The notes beneath the pieces were generated by a model. That model saw only the letters and a list, made by a program, of their open reading frames with translations. It did no database searches and had not been told where the DNA came from. From contig JAYMTF010000905.1 of the NCBI GenBank assembly GCA_036897485.1, positions 1-28,440 of the forward strand: 28,440 nucleotides of DNA, given 5' to 3'. The stretch comes from Pelargonium nanum. Lineage: Eukaryota; Streptophyta; Magnoliopsida; Geraniales; Geraniaceae. The position numbers were made by a program, and so were the translations under genes. Numbering within the stretch: the stretch's first letter is position 1; every line of letters starts with the position of its first letter. This document shows, piece after piece, positions 21,805 to 28,440 of this stretch.

Positions 21805-24800
21805 TCAAAGAACAGCAGGTGCGCCAAAACATTTTGATATAGAAAGTCGTCCATGCAGGGAAGAGGTAACAGCCAATGAATTGGGTTCCGGCTTTGATGC
21901 TTTTCCGGGAAAATGCTTGTAGAAGGCTGTTACAGCTCCGGCCACTCCATCTTCTTTCGATATAGCACTGGCCAGTTCCACGGCATGCTCCTTCACCTGT
22001 ATCCATGAACAAATTTAGCTCTTCATTAGCTTCCCGAGAATGTGGGCGATAAGCGAAGAAGGTTAAAGGGCGGCTATGTGCACGAGGCTCTTATATTTTG
22101 CAGAAAGGCTATTTCCATGACTCGAACCCAAAGCAACAACCTTACTGTTGCGCCTAAGCTCTTGGTGAATATGGTTCTCTGGATACTATTGCTACTCAGG
22201 AATCCTAGCCTACTGATATTTTATTGATCTAGTTTGTTAACAACGTCGATATAGATGATTAACATATTAGCTAAGGCCTGTGAAAAAGGTTTGAAGAGAA
22301 CTTGTGATTACCTTAGGGTCTAGCATGAAATTTATTGCATCAACCAACTTCTCAAGTGAGAATTCATCAATCGAGATGGGCGCGGGACCTACACCACGGG
22401 CATGCACTCTATCTCCCCAAAAAGGTTGGTCTCCAAAGAATGGCACGATGGTTGTTGGACACTGTTGGAGGAAGGAAATTTATAGTTAGTTAATGAAACT
22501 AGCACAAGAAAATGAATCCCAGAGGGAAGGCCAAATTATTTACCGCAGCTTTAAGACCAGCAGCTGTTGTTCCAGCACCTCCATGATGTACCTGGAAAAT
22601 AGTTTTGGGGTACAATCTTAGTTAATTTAGAAAGAAAAGCAGATTAGTGTGTTGAGGATTGAAACATTAGATTTAGGACACTTTTGACTGTCATTCACTC
22701 AGTATCTACAGCAAATCATCCCCATGATGATCTCCAAAAAATGCAGTCTAAACAATTTGGGCAACAATGTGCAGGACTTGGATTGTGAGATCCTGAACTA
22801 GTGCACAGATGAATACTCAGCTTGACGTTATCAGATACATGAAACAAAACATGAGAATGAACCTAATCTGTCAAATGACCCTTTGCCGGAACCCACAATG
22901 GTGGAAGCCTCTCTTTTTCTCACTATTTTCTGCTTAACCACCAATAACTGTAACTTGGCCCAAGACAAACTTATATGAGAAGCCCAGTAGTCTTCATTGT
23001 ATGACTAGTCTTAAGGTTGAACCGGATATACTAATTTACATTCTATATTTCTTCTCTGTGTTTTCCTTGAGGGAGTTCGCTGAATCATCACCATTGGTGG
23101 CACTTGAGGGATTGTTCTGTACCCTTGGTTTTGCCACAAATGGTGTTGATTTAGTACTCGGTACTCCCAATTGGCAATTTTGCCGCCAACTACATGCACC
23201 ATAAGAAAGAAAAATAGCAAAACTTACCACAGCAGTGCACTGCAAGAACAGCCAGTCATGAGGGCAATTGTCCAGTGTATAGACAAATTCTTTCGGTTCT
23301 GCCACTGAAAAATGAAAGTTTAGTTGGTACATACTGGTATCTATTGCCATAACTTAGTGCAAACTGCAAAAGACATAAACAAAGACATACAGTTTCCAAG
23401 ACCACCCCAGCCTTTGTTAATAATGCCTCTTTGTCCAGTGATTTTCAGGGCTTCAACTATGATCTCTGTCATTTTCTCTGGTTCTTGAACTGGCTATTGC
23501 ATTGCAAATTAAAATGAAGAAAGATCAAAATTAAGTCATTATATAAACATTTGAGGTGCTACATTGTAATTACATGGTACAAAATTTAAAAACTCTGAGA
23601 AAAGAAACTCACAAGGCTGCCAAAACCAATATATATAGGCTTTTTACCATCTTCAAGCCATTTCACAAGTTCCACTGGAGGTTTATAATTTGTGGCAAGA
23701 TCAAGGAAACAAAACCCAACTACATCAATCTTAGGTCCCCAATCTGTAGAAGTGGAGAGAAAACTCCAAATATTAGAATAAATCTTTCTAGTAGCAGCAG
23801 TATCAACATGCCTTCTGGTGAGCAAAATGTAATAAAAGAGCTAAGAATTGGCAGTAGTGTTGAAGACTTATAAGTTGAAAACCTCAAAGATGCTCCGGTA
23901 ACCATCCTGAGAGATTTCCCCAAAAACCACATAGGATGTTGTGAGCTGTGGTTATACCACATGCAAGTGTTGGGACAGAAGAGACGAAATTATATTTCTA
24001 AGTCTTGAAAAAAAAAAAGAGGATAACAAGGAGGCCTACAAATCTAAATCATCAACCAAAATATCATTATGTTAACACGAGTTAAAAATATTCTTTGAGT
24101 GGACTACCTTTTGGTTTCGGAACAAGGCTAGGACTCCATATGTACCCATAAGGTACATCAAGAGGACAGCTATAGTACCCACTTAAATATGAGACACGTC
24201 TTAGCTTCAGCTTTTTCTTCCTAAACTGACGTATGATGTCTCGAATTCCAAGATGAATTAATCCATCAACAACTTGATATGATAGCTGCAGAGTAGTTCA
24301 ACATTGATCAAGTAGATCAGGACCACAATACACTTCAACACGTTATATAATCAAAATCAATGAGATTATGAAAGATAGCACTCACTTTATTGGCAACTGG
24401 CTGCCTAACTCGGGACAGCGGATGGGGGAATTCACTGGTAGGCCTGAAAGAAAACAACGTAAAGCCATATAAGTTGGAGGATAATATAAAAAAAATGTGA
24501 TGAAAGAAAGACAGCCTTTACGAGAAATAACTCTTATATTAAGCATGTCTCGTGATGGCAGAAAGCATGATTCATAAATGATACAAGACAAATATTTAAC
24601 TGAAAATTTGATTACTAAGAATTAAGCACGAAAAGCAACAGACTCTCCAAACATAAAAGAACTTACGTCCATGGCATTGTAAAAAATATATGAATTGGTA
24701 CTTTTAGAGCCTCTGCAACATGTGTGTGTCCTGGAAAAGCATTTCCATGTTAGCAGTCAAGTCAATCTTCAAAGTACATATACAAATGCAAGTAGCCTTG

Positions 24801-27800
24801 GCAATTACAAAACAAATACATATATAATCACGAAAAAAGAAGAGGATACTACAAACATATATTTAATTTGGAATAGAAAATTAACTCAGATCTCCTATAA
24901 GCTCAAGACCCAAAACCTAGACCCTCGAGGCTCAAGCACACATTGGTGCAGTTATAAGTGGGATCAAACAAGAAAAAGATAAGTATTCAAACCTTAACTT
25001 CATTAAATTTTATTTATGCAATTCCATAGCACCATCAAGTTCAAATACTATCTAGACTTTACTCATTGAATCTTTCTCATACCCACTACATACATGTTAC
25101 TTATCAAGCCAATAGAAAAGTTCTATAACTATCTGCACAGATTGCATGTCATAAAATGTTTAACTATAAACCCCTTGACAATTTAGAGTATCCACAAAAG
25201 GTTATAAAAGAAAATGACTGCCTGACCAGCTACATCATATTTCCAAAGTGCTCTGTCCTGTTTGCTTTAATCATATAGCAATATCTAAAGCAAGCTCGAT
25301 CAAAAACATTAATGGAATATGTTCCTTAAGTCAAGGATTTGTTGGAACTCTTAAGATTCCTTCAAATTACCTTTTTTCTCATAAACAAAAAACTTATGTT
25401 CCTATTTACAATAGAACTTGAATTAAACATATCTTAGTAAACAATGGTGTTAAAAGGTTAATTGTGCCAAATGACCAGGAAAAAAAACTGCCTAAAATGC
25501 CAAATAGTTAAATATTAGATTGTGCAATCTGTATAACAAGGGAAAATAGAATAGTAAAAACCAGCATAATGATAGAAATCCTAACCATATGCAGGAGGAT
25601 TGGCCATAATTGCATCTACTTTGAATGGATTGTTAGAATCTGGACCAGGGTCAGTGCATGCAGGAAGTAATGAGAATATGATGGCCTTTATCTGTTCTCG
25701 CTGAATAGCTATTTCAGAAGGCCCTGATGGCAAGAAGCCTTTATTTTTCACCATATCTGCAGAAAATGTTTCAGTTAGCAAACATCAATGATAAAGCTCA
25801 ATAATCAATCTTGGAAGAGTTTAAGAGGAAAATAATGAAAATAAAGACTGGAATACACTCCCTAGATCATCTCCTATTCATTCACATTCCAACATGAACA
25901 AATTATAAAATAATTTCAAAAAGAAAAAATTAGCACTGGAGCGAAGTGGAATACTACATTATAATCATTGTGTGAACCATAAGACAGACATCAATAGAAA
26001 ACACTGGAAATCATTCTAAACAGCTGCTTCTCAAATTTATCTCATTGGATCAGGCAAAAGTAACAACTTAACATTTAATCGAAAAATGGCTTGACTACTT
26101 CAAAAGTCAAAATGAAATGAGTTGAACTTGGCGATGCTTATATAGATGATAGATCAAAATAGCTTAGCTCTTAACAGGTCGTTCTTTTTAAAGAACAAAA
26201 TAGAAGTAAACTATTGAACCTGTTTCAGTACCTCATGAAATAACGATCAGATCAAACTTATAACTGACAAAATGATTATAAACATATGGGAGAACATAGA
26301 AATAAGATAAGAATAGACTTACATTCGGCAAGAACTTTTGGGTCTCCACCTAGAGGGAAAAACTCCAAACCAGAGGAAAGTACGAAATCTTCAAAATTAG
26401 CATGAGTCGCCAATCTAACCCTATGGCCATCTTCCTGTCAGCATATTTACCATCTCCATCAACACAAGTTGTTCATACATATAGTTCACAGTTAATTAAA
26501 AATGGCAGTTTTATGCTCCAGGATTATGAAATGTCAGCATAGCAGCAAATCCATAAGTGTAAGCTGAAGTCAGAGCTAAGATACCAATACATCCTATGTC
26601 TAAAGTCAGGTTCAAATATACTTCTCTATAACAGAAAAGTTCGCGTCCCAATTTTAGTTTCACAAGAAAGCTTGCATGTTTTAGTTTCCCTTATAGAAAT
26701 AACTATATAAGTTTATAACTATTTTGATTTCATAGTTTGAAAAATGTACTTTTAAAGCCAACTTAACCAAACTCATATCAGAAAATTTCTAAATGTAATT
26801 TTTTATAATCAGCCAAAAATAACATAAGAAACAAAGTTATTCAAATGCCACAATACAGTAATTCCAGTTAAACACACTCTATGGTAATCAGTCGTCCTAT
26901 TAATTTGTGTTCACCTCTCCATAAAATGAAACAGAACTAACAATTTATCACTCCATCATTTGACCATCAAATGGAAACATGAATGTGAGCATATAAAATA
27001 AAAATCATTTAATTTTATCATTAGGCTATCAGTATCAGAAGCATTAGATCACCTGTAGGCGTTTTCCAATTGCCAGAAATGGTTGTACATCTCCTCTTGT
27101 TCCAACAATAAGCATTACTATATGAAGAGGAGGAGGACCTTGAACCTCCACAGCGTCGAAAAATTCTTCATTACTACCATTCTTGTGACCATTTCCAAAG
27201 TCAATGCTCTGATGCTTAATGTCTTCTGGAACTTCAAATTGTACAGTTCCATCATTTTTAACAGTAGCAAGTTGATTTAAAAAACTAAGCTGCAAAAATA
27301 AACAAACTTTGTTCAAAACCCCAAAATTTCAACCACAAGATAAATAAAGTTCAAAATAAAGATCATCAAGAACGCAGTGGATTCTACATTCAAGCAACAC
27401 CTCAAAACAACAAACTTGATATGGATTCTACATTCCTAAACCAGCTTCAAATCACAATACACCACATCACAATCACAATTCACAACTAGACAATTTATAA
27501 AAATAATAAAAATAGAAACAAAATGTTAAAATTTGAAGCATGGAATATAAAATCAGACCTTTTTCCTACTAGAAAACCTGCCTTCAACGAAACTGGACAG
27601 TAAGTGGTGAAGCGAGGGTTTCGCAACCGCTATTTCCCCGGCCGACGGCGAGACTTCCCCGTCGATATGACCTGTTCGCACAAAACCTCATATTGCTGTT
27701 AACAAACACCAATGCAAATTTTTCAAAAACAAATCAACAGAGAGAAAGAGAGAGGGACCTGAGCCATTGTGACCGGCGGAGTGGATATCGGAATCCTCAC

Positions 27801-27843
27801 CGGAGGAAGAGCTCCGGCTGCTATTATCAGAGTGCTCCGCCAT
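21805..27843 (-). CDS. UGT80A2: Sterol 3-beta-glucosyltransferase, UGT80A type
   Basis: Fourteen minus-strand exons: 27843-27759, 27671-27559, 27289-27053, 26434-26323, 25756-25586, 24730-24667, 24443-24386, 24285-24108, 23743-23613, 23493-23391, 23304-23228, 22591-22544, 22461-22312 and 21996-21805. All are GT-AG with matching phases, giving 572 residues. The enzyme moves glucose from UDP-glucose to the 3-hydroxyl of membrane sterols, making steryl glucosides. The N-terminal GT28 motif IVGTRGDVQPF lies at 127-137, PIYIGFGSLPVQEPEKMT from 375, and the sugar-donor region HHGGAGTTAAGLKA then PFFGDQPFWGDR at 445-477. These match Arabidopsis UGT80A2. The N-terminus before NQLATVKNDGTV is about 70 residues, rich in Ser, and shorter than in the 637-residue Arabidopsis protein. 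The start at 27843 is the first ATG after an ATG-free leader. No break is seen. Confidence 0.96.
22050..22175 (-). mobile_element. Au-like tRNA-derived SINE in UGT80A intron 13
   Basis: On the minus strand the sequence reads GAGCTTAGGCGCAACAGTA (box A-like), then GGGTTCGAGTC (box B), CATGGAAATAGCCTTTCTGC and GAGCCTCGTGCAC. This is the order of the plant Au SINE family, tRNA-derived at the 5' end. The copy is short: the middle part between the CTGCA segment and GAGCCTCG is mostly missing, so it is an internally deleted relic. It lies between exons 13 and 14 and is oriented with the host gene. Confidence 0.75.
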
Positions 27844-28150
27844 GGCAGGATCTAGGAGTTTCTACAATCAAGGTTGACGATGACGTCGATGATTCCAATG
27901 GAGCTTTATAGAAGCGGAAATGGAAATGGAAATGACAGGAAAAGAATATGTAAAAGTAGTAGAGGAGGAAGGAATCGGAAACACAATCGGAACCACGATC
28001 GGAATCGGAATCGGAATCGGAGAATGTGGTATGGTTAGGTTTTGGGATTGTATGGGCTTTCTGGTTGGCACACAGACAGAGAAGAAAGCTTGAAGGCGAA
28101 GGAGATGCTGACTGTACTTATAGGCACAGATTTTCTAGTGCCACGTATAC
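27844..28150 (-). promoter_or_regulatory. ATG-free leader of the UGT80A gene with a hexanucleotide repeat
   Basis: Reading toward the start at 27843, the minus strand from about 28150 has no ATG at all. It carries a CCGATT-type tandem repeat (plus strand GGAATC, about 27970-28021, six or more partly perfect units) and a second short run of ATTTCC units (plus strand GGAAAT, about 27916-27936). The CT-rich, ATG-free character fits a transcribed 5' leader. Transcription start is not located. Confidence 0.5.
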
Positions 28151-28440
28151 CGAAAATGTGGGCCATTAAGACATGTCAGCTCGTTCTAGGTCGTCAATGT
28201 CCGATGTGGACCATGGTCGCTGGAGTTAGGGTCAAAATCGTTGTCTAAAAACAACATTAACAAACATTAATATTATTACTATTTTAAAAAATAAAATAAA
28301 AATTCAATATTTAAATAATTTCGATGGCTGTATTTAAAAAATAAATAACAAGTTGCCAAGTAGTCATGCTACTTTTAGCGGGTGATACGCTGTTTTAAAT
28401 TATTTTTTAAAATAAATGAATTTCTTATAAATAAATATAT
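28151..28440. other. Upstream region of UGT80A, AT-rich at the window edge
   Basis: The first part (to about 28245) is mixed in composition and may belong to the UGT80A promoter. From 28250 on it is very AT-rich with A/T homopolymer runs. No gene, repeat or RNA is recognised before the window ends. Confidence 0.4.

Noticed and set aside
23001-23220. Plus-strand frame inside the UGT80A intron 11 region
   Set aside because: It lies in intron sequence next to exon 11 and matches no domain; codon-like look is chance.
27868-28071. A 67-codon minus-strand frame with an Ile-Pro repeat ending 24 bases before the UGT80A start, resembling an upstream ORF
   Set aside because: Its first codon is GTG, it contains no ATG, and the Ile-Pro repeat is just the translation of the CCGATT tandem repeat.

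Overview
This is nuclear DNA from a flowering plant, probably a eudicot. The genes are split into many exons with AT-rich GT-AG introns, and plant SINE and MITE insertions sit inside introns. Every protein recognised belongs to a plant family. The species cannot be named from the sequence alone. All exon models were built by hand from splice sites, reading phase and remembered family sequences; no search or alignment was run.

Layout, left to right. Bases 1-1500 are intergenic with repeat-derived DNA, including a LINE ORF1-like scrap at about 483-692. A three-exon plus-strand gene at 1501-2831 encodes a 134-residue LEA-like protein with a mitochondrial-type N-terminus. Bases 3451-4460 hold three decayed tandem copies of a 310-380 bp unit with an exon-like core. 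A plus-strand gene of about 19 exons at 4931-12944 encodes an unusual MADS-domain protein of the MIKC* AGL66/AGL104 type, with a worn DNA-binding arm and a very long Pro/Ser/Met-rich tail. After a 1.6 kb AT-rich spacer comes a complete 16-exon gene at 14586-21241 on the plus strand, the chloroplast carotenoid beta-ring hydroxylase CYP97A3/LUT5 (613 residues). It converges, across 563 bp, on a complete 14-exon minus-strand gene (27843 to 21805) for sterol 3-beta-glucosyltransferase of the UGT80A type (572 residues). The right end is the leader and upstream region of that gene, with a CCGATT-type hexanucleotide repeat.

The four genes do not form a pathway or cluster. They are neighbours with separate jobs: stress protection of a mitochondrial-type compartment (LEA), transcription control (MADS), lutein synthesis in plastids (CYP97A) and steryl glucoside synthesis at membranes (UGT80A).

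The best leads are the MADS gene (eroded minor-groove arm, roughly 400-residue tail, one exon without a good splice acceptor), the exon-like tandem repeat just upstream of it, and a duplicated in-frame splice donor in CYP97A intron 2. I saw no CRISPR array, rRNA or convincing tRNA gene.
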